A stretch of DNA of 64,000 bases from Calothrix membranacea FACHB-236 (GTDB lineage: Bacteria; Cyanobacteriota; Cyanobacteriia; Cyanobacteriales; Nostocaceae): contig NZ_JACJPX010000027.1 of assembly GCF_014696315.1 (NCBI RefSeq), positions 38,883 to 102,882 on the forward strand. Direction: 5' to 3'. The notes beneath the pieces were generated by a model, which saw only the letters and a list, made by a program, of their open reading frames with translations, had not been told where the DNA came from and did no database searches. The translations under genes and the position numbers were made by a program. How positions within the stretch are numbered: position 1 is the first letter of the stretch; every line of letters begins with the position of its first letter. This document shows positions 29,643 to 39,349 of this stretch, piece by piece.

Positions 29643-30681
29643 GAGGTAATACCTCCTCAGGGAATACAAATTGTTCGTGGGGCTGATCTTGAGGAGCCAT
29701 CCAAGCGCGGATACCCTCGTTCAGCAAAATGTTCTTAGTATAGAATGTTTCAAATTCTGGGTCTTCAGCAGCACGCAATTCTTGTGACACGAAGTCATAA
29801 GCCCGCAGGTTCAGAGCTAACCCAACGATCCCAATTGCGGCCATCCATAGACCAGTCACTGGCACAAACAACATGAAGAAGTGCAACCAGCGTTTGTTGG
29901 AGAAGGCAATCCCGAAAATCTGTGACCAGAATCGGTTTGCGGTCACCATCGAGTAGGTTTCTTCTGATTGGGTGGGATTGAACGCGCGGAAGGTGTTCGC
30001 GGCTTCACCGTCTTCAAACAGAGTATTTTCGACTGTGGCACCGTGAATCGCACACAGCAATGCACCACCCAACACACCTGCAACTCCCATCATGTGGAAG
30101 GGGTTGAGGGTGAAGTTATGGAATCCTTGCACAAACAGGATGAAACGGAAAATACCTGCTACACCAAATGAAGGTGCAAAGAACCAGCTTGATTGTCCCA
30201 ATGGGTACATCAAGAACACGCTCACAAATACCGCAATTGGTGCGGAAAATGCCAAGGCGTTATATGGGCGGATTCCTACTAGACGGGCAATTTCAAACTG
30301 CCGCAACATGAAGCCTATTAATCCAAAGGCTCCGTGTAGCGCCACGAATGGCCATAACCCCCCTAGCTGACACCAACGGGTGAAGTCTCCTTGTGCTTCT
30401 GGCCCCCACAGCAGAAGTAGGGAATGTCCCAAACTATCGGCTGGGGTGGATACAGCTACTGTGATAAAGTTACAGCCTTCTAAATAAGAAGATGCTAAAC
30501 CGTGGGTGTACCATGACGTGACGAATGTTGTGCCTGTGAGCCAACCGCCTAGTGCCAGGAAAGCGCAGGGGAATAATAATATCCCTGACCAACCTACGAA
30601 TACGAAGCGATCGCGCTTCAACCAGTCGTCTAGAACGTCAAACCACCCTCTACTGGGGGCGCGCCCAACTGCGATGGTCAT
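29626..30681 (-). CDS. psbD: Photosystem II D2 protein
   Basis: 351 residues, the standard length. D2 forms the PSII reaction centre with D1 and carries the primary quinone QA. Hallmarks are visible: [50 protein letters not shown] (P680-side His), [14 protein letters not shown], and [24 protein letters not shown] (iron/bicarbonate and QA site), ending [14 protein letters not shown]. It is the first gene of the psbDC operon, divergent from ycf4. Most cyanobacteria carry a second psbD elsewhere; that cannot be tested in this window. Confidence 0.97.
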   Translation of the reverse strand: MTIAVGRAPSRGWFDVLDDWLKRDRFVFVGWSGILLFPCAFLALGGWLTGTTFVTSWYTHGLASSYLEGCNFITVAVSTPADSLGHSLLLLWGPEAQGDFTRWCQLGGLWPFVALHGAFGLIGFMLRQFEIARLVGIRPYNALAFSAPIAVFVSVFLMYPLGQSSWFFAPSFGVAGIFRFILFVQGFHNFTLNPFHMMGVAGVLGGALLCAIHGATVENTLFEDGEAANTFRAFNPTQSEETYSMVTANRFWSQIFGIAFSNKRWLHFFMLFVPVTGLWMAAIGIVGLALNLRAYDFVSQELRAAEDPEFETFYTKNILLNEGIRAWMAPQDQPHEQFVFPEEVLPRGNAL

Positions 30682-31263
30682 TGAACTAAAATCCTCTTTT
30701 TACTAAAATTGCAACGTTTCTAAAGCAGTGCTGTGGGTAATTTTCCCTATTTAAAGCAACTACCGCGAGGAATTAACGTTTTTTTGACAACTTCTCGTAA
30801 CTTGAAAGCTACTGAGATTCTGAGAAATTACCGCCTAGTTCATTCAGCGTTTCTCAGAGTTATGCCATTACCCGTACCATTGGCTAGTGGTCTAGTTGGT
30901 GGTAACTTAATGATTCTTAACTTATCACATCGGTTCGGGTTTGTGACCGATCCACGCAAGTGAATCAGGTGATTTAACACGAAGCTATATAAATATTATG
31001 AATATCAGAAATTTTACAATCTGACACAACTTTTCTCAGAAATCTACACAATTGGAAATGGGGACAGGGGATTGGGGACTGGGGAGATGAGGGAGACAAG
31101 GGGAAATAATCAAACCGCGAACAACAAATACTGAACCTCAAACACCAATTACCCATTACCCATTACCCATTACCAACTTCCCATTCCCAAAAATCAACTT
31201 GCAAGACATACTGCTAAAATGGCAGACTTTTAAAGAGAATATGTCACAGGCCAAGGTAGTTCC
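30682..31263. other. Divergent promoter region psbD / ycf4
   Basis: 582 bases with no gene. It must hold the psbD promoter on the minus strand and the ycf4 promoter on the + strand. Tandem ATTACCC heptamers lie at 31148-31174. A purine-rich GGGGAATTGGGG-like stretch precedes them. I cannot fix a transcription start. Confidence 0.5.
31148..31174. repeat. Tandem ATTACCC heptamers
   Basis: Nearly four copies of the heptamer in direct tandem, upstream of ycf4. The complement (GGGTAAT) occurs near 32878-32890 and related units near 34120-34140, in keeping with a dispersed heptamer family. Confidence 0.8.
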
Positions 31264-31857
31264 ATGACGGCATCAACAATTAACAAAGGCAATTCGCCTA
31301 ACGGCGATCGCTCGGCTACAAGTGTCCTGAAGCAAAACGTTCTCGGTTCTCGTCGGTTTAGCAACTACTGGTGGGCAACTATCGTTACCTTAGGAGCTAC
31401 AGGCTTTGTGTTAGCTGCAATATCCAGCTATCTAAAAGTTAATTTACTCATAGTTACCGATCCAACACAACTAGTATTTGTGCCCCAAGGACTAGTTATG
31501 GGGTTATACGGCGCTGCTGGCTTGCTTTTAGCCTCATACCTGTGGTTAGTAATTCTATGGGATGTAGGCGGTGGATATAACGAATTTAATCAGGAAACAG
31601 GAAAAATTAAAATTTTTCGCAATGGATTTCCTGGTAAAAACCGTCGTATTGAGATTGAAAGTCCCTTGCAAGAAGCTCAATCTGTGCAAATATCCATCAA
31701 GGAAGGTTTAAATCCTCGTCGCGCCCTCTATTTACGCGTGAAAGGCCGCAGAGACATTCCTTTGACTAGAGTTGGTCAACCTTTATCGTTAACAGAGTTA
31801 GAAACTCAAGGGGCAGAATTAGCCCGCTTTTTGGGTGTCCCTCTAGAAGGTTTGTAA
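31264..31857 (+). CDS. ycf4: Photosystem I assembly protein Ycf4
   Basis: 197 residues. Two membrane helices (~36-58 and ~80-102) follow a short cytoplasmic head, then a soluble domain. Family motifs include GSRRFSNYWWATIVTLGATGF, VFVPQGLVMGLYGAAG, WDVGGGYNEFN and GFPGKNRRIEIESP. Ycf4 is a thylakoid protein that helps assemble PSI; it is needed in algal chloroplasts and improves accumulation in cyanobacteria. Divergent placement opposite psbD is a common cyanobacterial arrangement as I recall it. The N-terminal ~15 residues are longer than in many homologues. Confidence 0.95.
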   Translation: MTASTINKGNSPNGDRSATSVLKQNVLGSRRFSNYWWATIVTLGATGFVLAAISSYLKVNLLIVTDPTQLVFVPQGLVMGLYGAAGLLLASYLWLVILWDVGGGYNEFNQETGKIKIFRNGFPGKNRRIEIESPLQEAQSVQISIKEGLNPRRALYLRVKGRRDIPLTRVGQPLSLTELETQGAELARFLGVPLEGL

Positions 31858-32089
31858 AGAATTTTAACAAGAGTCAAGGGTAAAGGGTCAACAGCTAGGA
31901 TGACCTGCTTGTGCCCTTACCCTCCTTGTTTCTGGGTCAACGATGAACAAGAAAAGAGCTAGAAAACTTAGTAGGTAGCTCTAAATAAAATGTAAAAAAT
32001 TGTAAAACAGAAATTTGGGATGAGTATAAAATCCCAACTCTAAAAGCTTGGGAAACGATAATATACTCTGGTTGAGTCAGTAATTAGTC

Positions 32090-32863
32090 ATGCGGTTAAA
32101 ATTTCCACAATTTTTGGTTGCTCTTTTGATTGTTGGGGCTTTGATTTTGGGTGGATGTGCAACACAGCAAGATGCTTCTAAAGCTTCTTCTACCTCAACA
32201 GCAATTGAGACAAGCAGCAAGACAAGCACTGAAGCAACCTCTGTATCACAAACTACTAGCGAGAGTATTCCTGGAATGAATGATTTACCACGGCTCGAAG
32301 GTCAGGCTACTGTGGTGATGACGGTGAACGGTGCACCGATTACTATCGAAGTAGACGGCACTAATGCCCCAATTACAGCAGGCAACTTCGTAGATTTAGT
32401 GCAAAAGGGTGTTTACGATGGTTCAGTGTTCCATCGAGTAGTACGCGATCCCCAACCATTTGTAGTTCAAGGGGGAGATCCACAAAGTAAAGACCCGAAA
32501 GTTCCAGCAAATAGACTAGGCACAGGTGGCTATATTGACCCTACAACTAAGAATGAGCGCTATATCCCCTTAGAAATTAAGCCTAAGGGTGGAGCAGAAC
32601 CCATTTACGGTAAGACTATTACTCAGCCCCCTGCGTTGACTCATAAACAGGGTGCAGTAGCAATGGCGCGATCGCAGCAACCAAACTCTGCATCTTCCCA
32701 GTTTTACTTTGCCTTAGCAGATCTAGGGTTTCTAGATGGAAACTATGCTGTTTTCGGCAATGTTACCGAAGGGTTTGAGGTGGTGAATAAAATTCAGCAA
32801 GGCGATCGCATTGAATCTGCTAAAGTCACCAAAGGCGCAGAAAACTTAAAAACTCCTGGTTAA
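32090..32863 (+). CDS. Cyclophilin-type peptidyl-prolyl isomerase, lipoprotein
   Basis: 257 residues. A lipoprotein signal ends at the lipobox LILGGC (Cys ~22), then a Ser/Thr-rich linker (~25-65), then a cyclophilin domain (~75-250): [63 protein letters not shown]. The active-site Arg/Phe/Gln residues are present. It should catalyse proline isomerisation on the periplasmic or thylakoid-lumen face of a membrane. It is the first of a same-strand pair with the ketoacyl synthase, 43 bp apart. Confidence 0.92.
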   Translation: MRLKFPQFLVALLIVGALILGGCATQQDASKASSTSTAIETSSKTSTEATSVSQTTSESIPGMNDLPRLEGQATVVMTVNGAPITIEVDGTNAPITAGNFVDLVQKGVYDGSVFHRVVRDPQPFVVQGGDPQSKDPKVPANRLGTGGYIDPTTKNERYIPLEIKPKGGAEPIYGKTITQPPALTHKQGAVAMARSQQPNSASSQFYFALADLGFLDGNYAVFGNVTEGFEVVNKIQQGDRIESAKVTKGAENLKTPG

Positions 32864-32906
32864 GATTGAGAAATTGGGTAATGGGTAATAGTTTTTCCTA
32901 TTACCC

Positions 32907-34103
32907 ATGACAAATTTAAAATCCCAAATCCCAAGTCCCAAATTGGTTAAGGTTGTTGTCACTGGTATTGGTCTAGTTTCTGCCTTAGGAGATAGTTTAG
33001 AAGCAAGTTGGCAGAAGTTAATCGCAGGTAAATCTGGAATTAAATTACATCAACCTTTTCCACAACTAGAAGCAATTCCTCTAGGGTTGATTGCTGAACA
33101 ACCGGCGCAATTAGAAAAGCTAACTCAGTCAGTGGTTGCTGCGGCTTTACAAGATGCTGGCTTATCGTCCCCTTTACCTGATTGTGCTGTAGTCATTGGC
33201 TCAAGTCGTGGTTATCAAGCAGCTTGGGAAATACTCGCCAAGCAAATGTACTTAAGCGATCGCCTTTCATCTCCCTTACAAACTACAGAGATGGAAAATT
33301 GGTTGAATACTTTACCACACATGAATGCGATCGCTGCTGCTAGACAAATTGGTGCTACTGGGAGTGTTTTAGCGCCAATGGCTGCTTGTGCTACAGGAAT
33401 TTGGGCGATCGCCCAAGCTACTATGCTAGTGCAAACTGGACAATATCAAAGAGCGATCGCCGGAGCCGTGGAAGCGCCAATTACACCCCTAACTTTGGCA
33501 GGGTTCCAGCAAATGGGCGCTTTAGCAAAAACTGGCGCTTTTCCGTTTGATTTGCACCGTGAAGGTTTTGTGTTAGGAGAAGGCGCAGCTGTATTTGTGC
33601 TCGAATCCGCAGCATTAGCAAAACAGCGACAAGCTAAAATTTATGGAGAAGTGCTAGGTTTTAGCTTACTGAACGACGCATATCATGGTAACGCTCCAGA
33701 ACCAGAAGCTAAAAGCGCCATCTCATCGATCAAGCAATGCCTAGAGCGTAGTTGTCTCACACCAGCAGATATTGATTACATTCACGCTCATGGTACCGCA
33801 ACACAGCTAAACGATCGCACAGAGAGCATTGCGATCAAGCATTTGTTTAGCCAAAAAGTTGCAGTGAGTTCAACTAAAGGAAGTACAGGCCATACCCTTG
33901 GCGCTTCCGGCGCTTTAGGTGTAGCTTTTTCACTCCTAGCCTTGCAAAATCAAACTTTGCCCCCTTGCGTGGGATTGCAGCAGCCAGAGTTTGATTTAAA
34001 TCTAGTAACGACTGCCCGTCAACATCACATTCAATCTGCCTTGTGTTTCAGTTTTGGCTTTGGCGGTCAAAATGCAGTATTAGCTTTAGGGCAACAATGT
34101 TAA
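32907..34103 (+). CDS. Beta-ketoacyl-ACP synthase, FabF-like
   Basis: 398 residues with the thiolase fold. Catalytic Cys161 lies in MAACATGIWAI; the two His lie in YIHAHGTATQLND and KGSTGHTLGASGALG, so the triad is complete. The C-terminus ends ALCFSFGFGGQNAVLAL. It should condense acyl groups with malonyl-ACP. It is shorter than the main FabF (~415) and lies outside a fab cluster, so it is probably a second synthase for a special lipid. The first 12 residues (MTNLKSQIPSPK) come from a repeat-like AAATCCCAAATCCC stretch; a TTG at 32943 (reading LVKVVVTGIG) could be the ancestral start. Confidence 0.88.
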   Translation: MTNLKSQIPSPKLVKVVVTGIGLVSALGDSLEASWQKLIAGKSGIKLHQPFPQLEAIPLGLIAEQPAQLEKLTQSVVAAALQDAGLSSPLPDCAVVIGSSRGYQAAWEILAKQMYLSDRLSSPLQTTEMENWLNTLPHMNAIAAARQIGATGSVLAPMAACATGIWAIAQATMLVQTGQYQRAIAGAVEAPITPLTLAGFQQMGALAKTGAFPFDLHREGFVLGEGAAVFVLESAALAKQRQAKIYGEVLGFSLLNDAYHGNAPEPEAKSAISSIKQCLERSCLTPADIDYIHAHGTATQLNDRTESIAIKHLFSQKVAVSSTKGSTGHTLGASGALGVAFSLLALQNQTLPPCVGLQQPEFDLNLVTTARQHHIQSALCFSFGFGGQNAVLALGQQC

Positions 34104-34489
34104 TAAAGTCCAAAATTACCGATTACCGATTACCCATTACCATTTGTATTATTTGCAACCACTAAAAGCGTATAATCTATTGCTCTTTACCCACAATAAA
34201 TTACCAGAGATCAAAACCTCAATTACTTTAAATCACAGGTTTTTAAAGACTACATGAGGTAATGTTAAATTCTGCGTAGCTACACTAATGAACGGGAACA
34301 ATAATCCTGTGATTTCGACTGATATCACAGTATAAAACCTGTCTCCAGGTCATACTATATTTTCACTTCCCAATAATGCAGTACTTGTAGAGTCTATTGA
34401 TTACCCCTGTTGATTGCTGCCACAGTTTTGGTTTATCAACAACTAGGGGACTTTTATATTTACATAAATAGTTGAGAGGAGATTTAGGC
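34104..34489. other. Spacer, nothing firm
   Basis: 386 bases without a gene. It opens with GATTACC/GATTACCC heptamers (34118-34142). A strong ribosome binding site, GAGAGGAG (34474-34481), closes it. Confidence 0.5.
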
Positions 34490-35290
34490 ATGAATTGGAT
34501 CAAGCGGCCTCTACTTTTCGTAGCCTTTTCTGTACCTTTTCTTTTGGAAATTGCTACTATTCCTAGTTTAACAACACAGGCACAAGCCCAAGTTAACCCA
34601 GCATTGCTAAGTCAGCAGCAAAAACAGCCTTGGCTAATCAGTCAAGCTTTTAAGCCACCTCAACGAGGATTACCACCCGCTAGTGCGGGTGGTGCAACTC
34701 GGGGCCGATATTGTGTACAGAAAAATCAATTATTAACGCCCTTAATGCCAAAAGAGAATTTAGGGTTAACTTTTGCAGAGCGGCCTACCTTTTTCTGGCG
34801 AGTACCCGCATCTTCTGTCAAAACAGCCCATTTTATGATTTTAGCTGAGTCAAATCAGGCGAGTACAGACGATGATGATGTAGTTTATGAAACTACTTTG
34901 AATGTACCAGCTAAACCTGGAATTATGAAATTTACGCTTCCTGCAACTGCTGCCCCTTTAAAAGTAGGTAAACGTTATCACTGGTATTTGACATTAGTTT
35001 GTGATGAGCAAAATCCCGCCAGAAATCCGAATGTAGAAGGATGGGTTGAACGCGCACAACCAGAAGCAACGCTAACCAAGGCTCTACAACAAGCAGATGC
35101 GTTCAAACGTCCAAGACTCTATGCCGAAGCTGGTATTTGGCATGAAGCACTAAGCAGTTATGTTGATTTACGTTGTAGTGAACCGAACAATTTAAAGGTC
35201 AAATCTGATTGGGGGGTATTCTTACAATCAGTGGGTTTAAATGCATTTGCAGCAGACCCAATCATTGATTGTTGTACAAATAACAAATAG
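34490..35290 (+). CDS. DUF928 domain secreted protein
   Basis: 266 residues from the ATG at 34490, chosen because GAGAGGAG lies 8 bases upstream; an earlier TTG is less likely. A signal peptide (WIKRPLLFVAFSVPFLLEIA, cleavage after TQAQA) is followed by a Pro-rich segment and the DUF928 domain (~65-255): RGLPPASAGGATRGRYC, then FAERPTFFWRVP, VGKRYHWYLTLVCDEQNPARNP and WHEALSSYVDLRC. Conserved Cys residues suggest disulfides. DUF928 proteins are cyanobacterial and often sit beside CHAT/TPR genes; this one is 28 kb away from the CHAT operon. The function is unknown. Confidence 0.87.
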   Translation: MNWIKRPLLFVAFSVPFLLEIATIPSLTTQAQAQVNPALLSQQQKQPWLISQAFKPPQRGLPPASAGGATRGRYCVQKNQLLTPLMPKENLGLTFAERPTFFWRVPASSVKTAHFMILAESNQASTDDDDVVYETTLNVPAKPGIMKFTLPATAAPLKVGKRYHWYLTLVCDEQNPARNPNVEGWVERAQPEATLTKALQQADAFKRPRLYAEAGIWHEALSSYVDLRCSEPNNLKVKSDWGVFLQSVGLNAFAADPIIDCCTNNK

Positions 35291-35458
35291 TTTTTGACAA
35301 AAACCTAACTGATTTTTGTTGTAAAGGCTGCTATCACTGCTATTAAGGGTGATGCCATGATTGTTTGCGATCGCTAATTTCAAACATTAGCATCAAAATT
35401 CGCCAGCGCTTTGGAAAGTCAACCTGACCTCGGCGACTGGCATTAGTTTGAATGTGTC

Positions 35459-36508
35459 TTAAATTTCTAAGGCTGCACTCAGCACCTCACGATGCATTAA
35501 TGCCCGATCTACTAAAGACTGAATTTGCTCTAAGGATAATGGATTACCATGAGCATAATGCTCGATCCAAGCTTTACTAATGATGTTGGGATCGTTTGGT
35601 AAATTCACCAAATCCCATCCAGGCATAGATAAATCTTCCATCAGACGATTTACTTTGGGATCGTAACTCAGCGCAAAACAGCGACAACCTTCAGCCGCAG
35701 CCATAATTAAACTGTGTAGGCGCATCCCAATTGTCATCTCTACATGGCGATACACACCTTTTAAAAGTTGCGGATCTTCTAAACACATAATCTGGCTGAC
35801 ATCTTTGAGGTGTGGTTGAATTGCCTCAGCAATATTTAAATCTTCACTTTTTTGAAAAGGCAGTAACAAAATAAAAGTTTGTGTAGCTTTTTGAAACTCA
35901 ACCAACGCCTGCGTTAAATTTGCCAAGCGTGTTTCTGTCAGTTGAGGATGCGATCGCAAAGTTACAGCAACTCTAGAACCAGGTAAATCCGTAAGTCCGG
36001 GTACTGGTTTAGCTTCCAAAGCCCAAACCGGATCGGGAGCAAGGATACAAGGAATTTGCCACTCAGATAACAAAGCTGCACTAGCGCGATCGCGTACGCT
36101 CACTTTTGTACAAGCAGCAAAAGTTTTTCTTGCTAACCAGCGAGTTTGGGGACGTTTCAGCGGCCCAATTCCCTGACCCCAAGCAACAGTTTTTAAGCCC
36201 ATCATTTGGGCTAATGCCATCAATCCCCCATAATAAACAGGGCTAATGGTGCTGGTAACATCTTGAATTAAACTCCCACCACCCCAAATAAACGCATCAC
36301 AAGAACGCAAAGCTTGCAGTACAGCTAAAAAAGCCATGCGATCATAGCTCTCCACACCATAGCGATCGCGGGTTTCTTCAGGATTACCAGAAAGCACCAC
36401 AGGCGTGACATGAGGCGGTAGCATCTGCAAAAGCGTTGCTAGTAAAGCTTCGTCACCACCATTCCCTTTTCCGTAATACCCAGATAATAAAGCCCGCATC
36501 GGTTTCAT
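35459..36508 (-). CDS. csaB: Polysaccharide pyruvyl transferase CsaB
   Basis: About 349 residues from the ATG at 36508; ATG at 36499 is an alternative, and a TTG start at 36535 is less likely. CsaB adds pyruvate ketals to cell-surface polysaccharide, which can serve as the anchor for SLH-domain proteins. Family features: LLSGYYGKGNGGDEALLATLL at the N-terminus (split here), AFIWGGGSLIQD, AWGQGIGPL, SVRDRASAALL and the late GMRLHSLIMAAAEG. It acts in the cytoplasm on lipid-linked precursors. The window also encodes an SLH porin (46593), a potential beneficiary. Confidence 0.88.
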   Translation of the reverse strand: MKPMRALLSGYYGKGNGGDEALLATLLQMLPPHVTPVVLSGNPEETRDRYGVESYDRMAFLAVLQALRSCDAFIWGGGSLIQDVTSTISPVYYGGLMALAQMMGLKTVAWGQGIGPLKRPQTRWLARKTFAACTKVSVRDRASAALLSEWQIPCILAPDPVWALEAKPVPGLTDLPGSRVAVTLRSHPQLTETRLANLTQALVEFQKATQTFILLLPFQKSEDLNIAEAIQPHLKDVSQIMCLEDPQLLKGVYRHVEMTIGMRLHSLIMAAAEGCRCFALSYDPKVNRLMEDLSMPGWDLVNLPNDPNIISKAWIEHYAHGNPLSLEQIQSLVDRALMHREVLSAALEI

Positions 36509-36698
36509 TTTAGATTTGAGATTTTCGCTAATCAAGTTTAATTGACCTTGATTATCTGCTACTTACCCAGATGTTAGGTGAAATGGCTGGCATACTTCCC
36601 GAAAAATCAGATTTTTCTTGTGGGAAGATGGGGGATGGGGGATTGGGGATTGGGAAAATTAGAAAGAAATAGATCCTTTGACCCTTGACCTTTGAGTA

Positions 36699-36718
36699 AG
36701 ACGCGATTAATCGCGTCT
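36699..36718. repeat. 20-bp palindrome AGACGCGATTAATCGCGTCT
   Basis: A perfect palindrome in the promoter region of the DUF2499 gene. A variant with one change stands at 37483-37502, just past the DUF3593 gene, so the pair flanks the two-gene operon. Elements of this kind are frequent in Nostocales spacers. Confidence 0.85.
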
Positions 36719-36760
36719 CTACAAATCTCGACCCCTATCTATTGACTTTTCGGCAACCTT

Positions 36761-37108
36761 ATGCATGTGCTTTCAATTCCCACCTGGATTATTCATGTTT
36801 CTAGCGTCATTGAGTGGATTGCCGCTATTTGGTTAATCTGGACTTACGGTGAACTCACTGGTAACCGGACTTGGTGGGGATTGTCCTTCGCCATGTTACC
36901 AGCTTTGGTTAGTGCTATGTGTGCTTGCACTTGGCACTATTTTGACAATCCTGAATCTTTGGAATGGCTGGTAACACTTCAAGCTACCATGACCTTATTT
37001 GGTAATTTTACCCTTTGGGCCGCTGCCGTTTGGATTTGGCGTTCTGCCAAGTCTGCTCATCAGGGAATTAATTCTGTTGCAAACCAACCTATCAAATCAG
37101 AGCGATGA
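36761..37108 (+). CDS. DUF2499 membrane protein
   Basis: 115 residues with three membrane helices. The DUF2499 signature is plain: STPTWIIH-like start (SIPTWIIHVSSVIEWIAAIWLIW), GNRTWWGLSFAMLPALVSAMCACTWH, and FGNFTLWAAAVWIWR. The family is conserved in cyanobacteria and plastids and is thought to act in the thylakoid, but the function is not established. Its stop overlaps the DUF3593 start (ATGA at 37105-37108), so the two are co-translated and may form a complex. Confidence 0.88.
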   Translation: MHVLSIPTWIIHVSSVIEWIAAIWLIWTYGELTGNRTWWGLSFAMLPALVSAMCACTWHYFDNPESLEWLVTLQATMTLFGNFTLWAAAVWIWRSAKSAHQGINSVANQPIKSER

Positions 37109-37419
37109 TATCTAAAGATGCCCTGTTTGCCCTTTCGCTGTTTCCTTATTTGGGTTTCTTGTGGTTTATCAGCCGCAGCAAGCTAATGCCACGTTTAGCT
37201 TTGTATGGTTTTTACGGCACTTTAGTTTTTGTGGGTATCACCATTCCAGCGGGAATTTATGCCAAAGTCCATTACAAAGAGGCTTTAGCAAATGTCGATT
37301 GGCTGCATGGTGGTGCAGAGCTTTTCTTGACTCTGTCTAACATTTTGATTGTGCTAGGTTTCTGGCAAGCTGTAAAGCAGTTAAAAACGAAAACTTCCCC
37401 AGAAAACACTCAAGCATAG
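37105..37419 (+). CDS. DUF3593 membrane protein
   Basis: 104 residues with three membrane helices: LFALSLFPYLGFLWFI, LYGFYGTLVFVGITIPAGIYA and LFLTLSNILIVLGFWQAV. It belongs to DUF3593, found in the same two-gene arrangement with DUF2499 in cyanobacteria and in plants. A conserved Lys-His pair (AKVHYKE) follows the second helix. A joint role in thylakoid membrane function is inferred from conservation and overlap only. Confidence 0.87.
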   Translation: MISKDALFALSLFPYLGFLWFISRSKLMPRLALYGFYGTLVFVGITIPAGIYAKVHYKEALANVDWLHGGAELFLTLSNILIVLGFWQAVKQLKTKTSPENTQA

Positions 37420-37440
37420 GGTTTTGTACTTTTAGTTAGT

Positions 37441-37502
37441 CAAGAGTCAAAAGTTGCTCCAGAGTAACTTTGACTCTTGTATAGACGTGATTAATCGCGT
37501 CT
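37441..37502. repeat. Hairpin plus variant palindrome after DUF3593
   Basis: CAAGAGTCAAA (37441-37451) pairs with TTTGACTCTTG (37470-37480), directly followed by a 20-bp variant palindrome (37483-37502). No T-run follows, so termination is uncertain. Confidence 0.7.
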
Positions 37503-37602
37503 CTCCTACTCTTGACTGTTGACTCTCTTGAAAAATAAATGTTTGGGCTAGCCTAACATTTTTTTAATTACGAATTAGTAATTATTGATTGAGGATGAAG
37601 TA

Positions 37603-38376
37603 ATGGATGTAATTCCAGCAATTGATTTATTAGCAGGGCGTTGTGTAAGACTTTATCAGGGAGACTACGATCGCTCCCAAGTATTTAGTGAAAACCCAGC
37701 TGATGTTGCGAAACAGTGGGTCGATCAAGGTGCAGCTAGGCTCCATGTAGTAGATTTGGATGGTGCGAAAGCAGGTAAAGTTGTCAACTTGGAAGCCATC
37801 GAAGCGATCGCACAAGCAGTATCAGTACCGATTCAAGTAGGCGGGGGATTACGCGATCGCGCTAGCGTACAGCAATTATTCAATATCGGCGTACAACGCG
37901 CCATTCTGGGAACTGTTGCTGTCGAACAACCCCAACTAGTACAACAACTCTGTCAAGAATTTCCGGGACAAATTATTGTTGGGATTGATGCGCGGAACGG
38001 ATTGGTAGCAACTCGCGGTTGGTTAGAAACCTCAGAAGTTTTAGCAACCCAATTAGCCGTACAAATGCAAGAATTGGGAGCAGCCGCGATTATTTACACT
38101 GATATTCACCGTGATGGTACTCTCTCAGGGCCAAACTTAGAAGCTTTGCGAGAACTCGCTGCTACAATTTCCATCCCCGTAATTGCTTCAGGTGGGGTAA
38201 GTTCTGTTAGCGATTTGTTGAGCTTGTTGGTGTTGGAGCCACAAGGCGTAAATGGTGTAATTGTAGGGCGTGCCTTATATACTGGCGATATTGATTTAAA
38301 AGAAGCATTGCGTGCGATCGGGCCTGGAAGAATTCAAGATATCCCACCAAATCTCGATTTTACTAGCTTTGCTTAA
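37603..38376 (+). CDS. hisA: Phosphoribosylformimino-5-aminoimidazole carboxamide ribotide isomerase
   Basis: 257 residues from the ATG at 37603, preceded by GAGGATGAAG; an upstream TTG at 37585 would add six residues. HisA opens the ribose of ProFAR in histidine biosynthesis. The TIM-barrel has both catalytic Asp residues (Asp8 in [12 protein letters not shown] and the second in GIDARNG / [13 protein letters not shown]), and both phosphate-binding Gly motifs (VGGGLRDR and ASGGVSS). It acts in the cytoplasm. It stands alone, as his genes usually do in cyanobacteria. Confidence 0.95.
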   Translation: MDVIPAIDLLAGRCVRLYQGDYDRSQVFSENPADVAKQWVDQGAARLHVVDLDGAKAGKVVNLEAIEAIAQAVSVPIQVGGGLRDRASVQQLFNIGVQRAILGTVAVEQPQLVQQLCQEFPGQIIVGIDARNGLVATRGWLETSEVLATQLAVQMQELGAAAIIYTDIHRDGTLSGPNLEALRELAATISIPVIASGGVSSVSDLLSLLVLEPQGVNGVIVGRALYTGDIDLKEALRAIGPGRIQDIPPNLDFTSFA

Positions 38377-38654
38377 CATTAGCTCTCTTTTTGGAGAGTA
38401 AAAGTATAGGGATAAGAGCTAAAACACATCTAATTTGCATATTATTGGACATCTGACTCACCCAAATACTGCAAATAAAATGCTCATTAGCTGACAATTT
38501 TCTTCCCCATACTTTTACTACAACTGAGGATGCTCTTTGGTCCGTAATATATATTTCGCTACCAACTAGTAATTTTTAAGAATTTTCCGGATTCATAATT
38601 TATACGCTTGTAGTTCAATTTGTAGAGAGTTAACAAACAAGGAATGTATTGATT

Positions 38655-38777
38655 ATGACTCGGAAAAAACCTCGCGATAATGGACACCCCCGGAAAACTG
38701 AAACTGGTGCTATCCACTCCAATAGCCACAAAAACAACAATCAACAGCCAACTCAAAAACCGAATAAAGCACGATAG
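38655..38777 (+). CDS. Small basic Asn/Lys-rich peptide (40 aa)
   Basis: ATG at 38655, 40 codons, TAG at 38775. It begins MTRKKPRDNGHPRKTETG and ends with a Gln/Asn/Lys-rich tail. It is very hydrophilic and basic, with no hydrophobic core, so it is probably disordered and may bind nucleic acid. A good intrinsic terminator stands 92 bp after its stop, as expected for a real short transcript. A second peptide of the same character follows at 39092. I know of no named family. Confidence 0.5.
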   Translation: MTRKKPRDNGHPRKTETGAIHSNSHKNNNQQPTQKPNKAR

Positions 38778-39091
38778 TTATTGTTAGTATTTTGACTAAT
38801 ATTTTAATTTCAATTTTCAATTTACAGTTTTAGTATTTTACTTTTACACATAATGGGTTTCCTCTTTGATAGAGACGTAAAATAATAACGTCTCTATTTT
38901 TTTATCTTTAGCTATTTAAATTTTTAAGAAGATAAATAAATTGCCAGCTGAGCCATATAAAATCAGTTTTATAGCTTTAGCTAAACTAGATTGGAATATA
39001 AAGTATTTGCATATTTTCCGTAAATTCGGCTGCACATAATGTAAATTTAAAATATAGATAATTAATGCCTAGCTCTGTCAGGTTTATTCTT
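38778..39091. other. Spacer between the two micropeptides
   Basis: 314 bases with no gene apart from the terminator at 38869-38903. The AT-rich part after it should hold the promoter of the second peptide. Confidence 0.45.
38869..38903 (+). terminator. Intrinsic terminator
   Basis: ATAGAGACGT and ACGTCTCTAT form a 10-bp stem with a nine-base loop, followed by seven T (38897-38903). It follows the 40-residue peptide gene. A similar stem with one mismatch stands at 39251-39278 after the second peptide. Confidence 0.85.
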
Positions 39092-39208
39092 ATGCACAAT
39101 CAAGAAGAAAGCTCCAAGCAACAATCAAACAAAAAAAATCAGTCCAACGAAAGCAGCAGTCGGAAACAACCTTTAAATAAAGGTATTCCCAAAAAAAGAG
39201 AACATTAA
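39092..39208 (+). CDS. Small polar peptide (38 aa)
   Basis: ATG at 39092, 38 codons, TAA at 39206. It opens MHNQEESSKQQSNKKNQ and ends KGIPKKREH. Like the peptide at 38655 it is made of Asn, Gln, Lys and Ser with no hydrophobic residues to speak of. A TAGAGACGT/ACGCCTCTA stem lies 42 bp after the stop. The two peptides may be distant relatives or a duplicated type. No ribosome binding site is strong, so expression is unproven. Confidence 0.42.
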   Translation: MHNQEESSKQQSNKKNQSNESSSRKQPLNKGIPKKREH

Positions 39209-39349
39209 TTTCGCATGAAACTAATAGAGATTTGTAATTACGCTATTCTATAGAGACGTAAATTTAATTACGCCTCTACATTAGTTATCAGGGTATAATC
39301 ACTTCACAGTCAGGAATTTAATTGTTAATTCTCAACATCTCAAGTTATC

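Noticed and set aside
30733..30963. 76-codon frame upstream of psbD/ycf4
   Set aside because: No ribosome binding site or family likeness; it lies in the divergent promoter region.
38559..38756. 65-codon minus-strand frame near 38.6 kb
   Set aside because: It is antisense to the 40-residue basic peptide and has the composition of AT-rich non-coding DNA.
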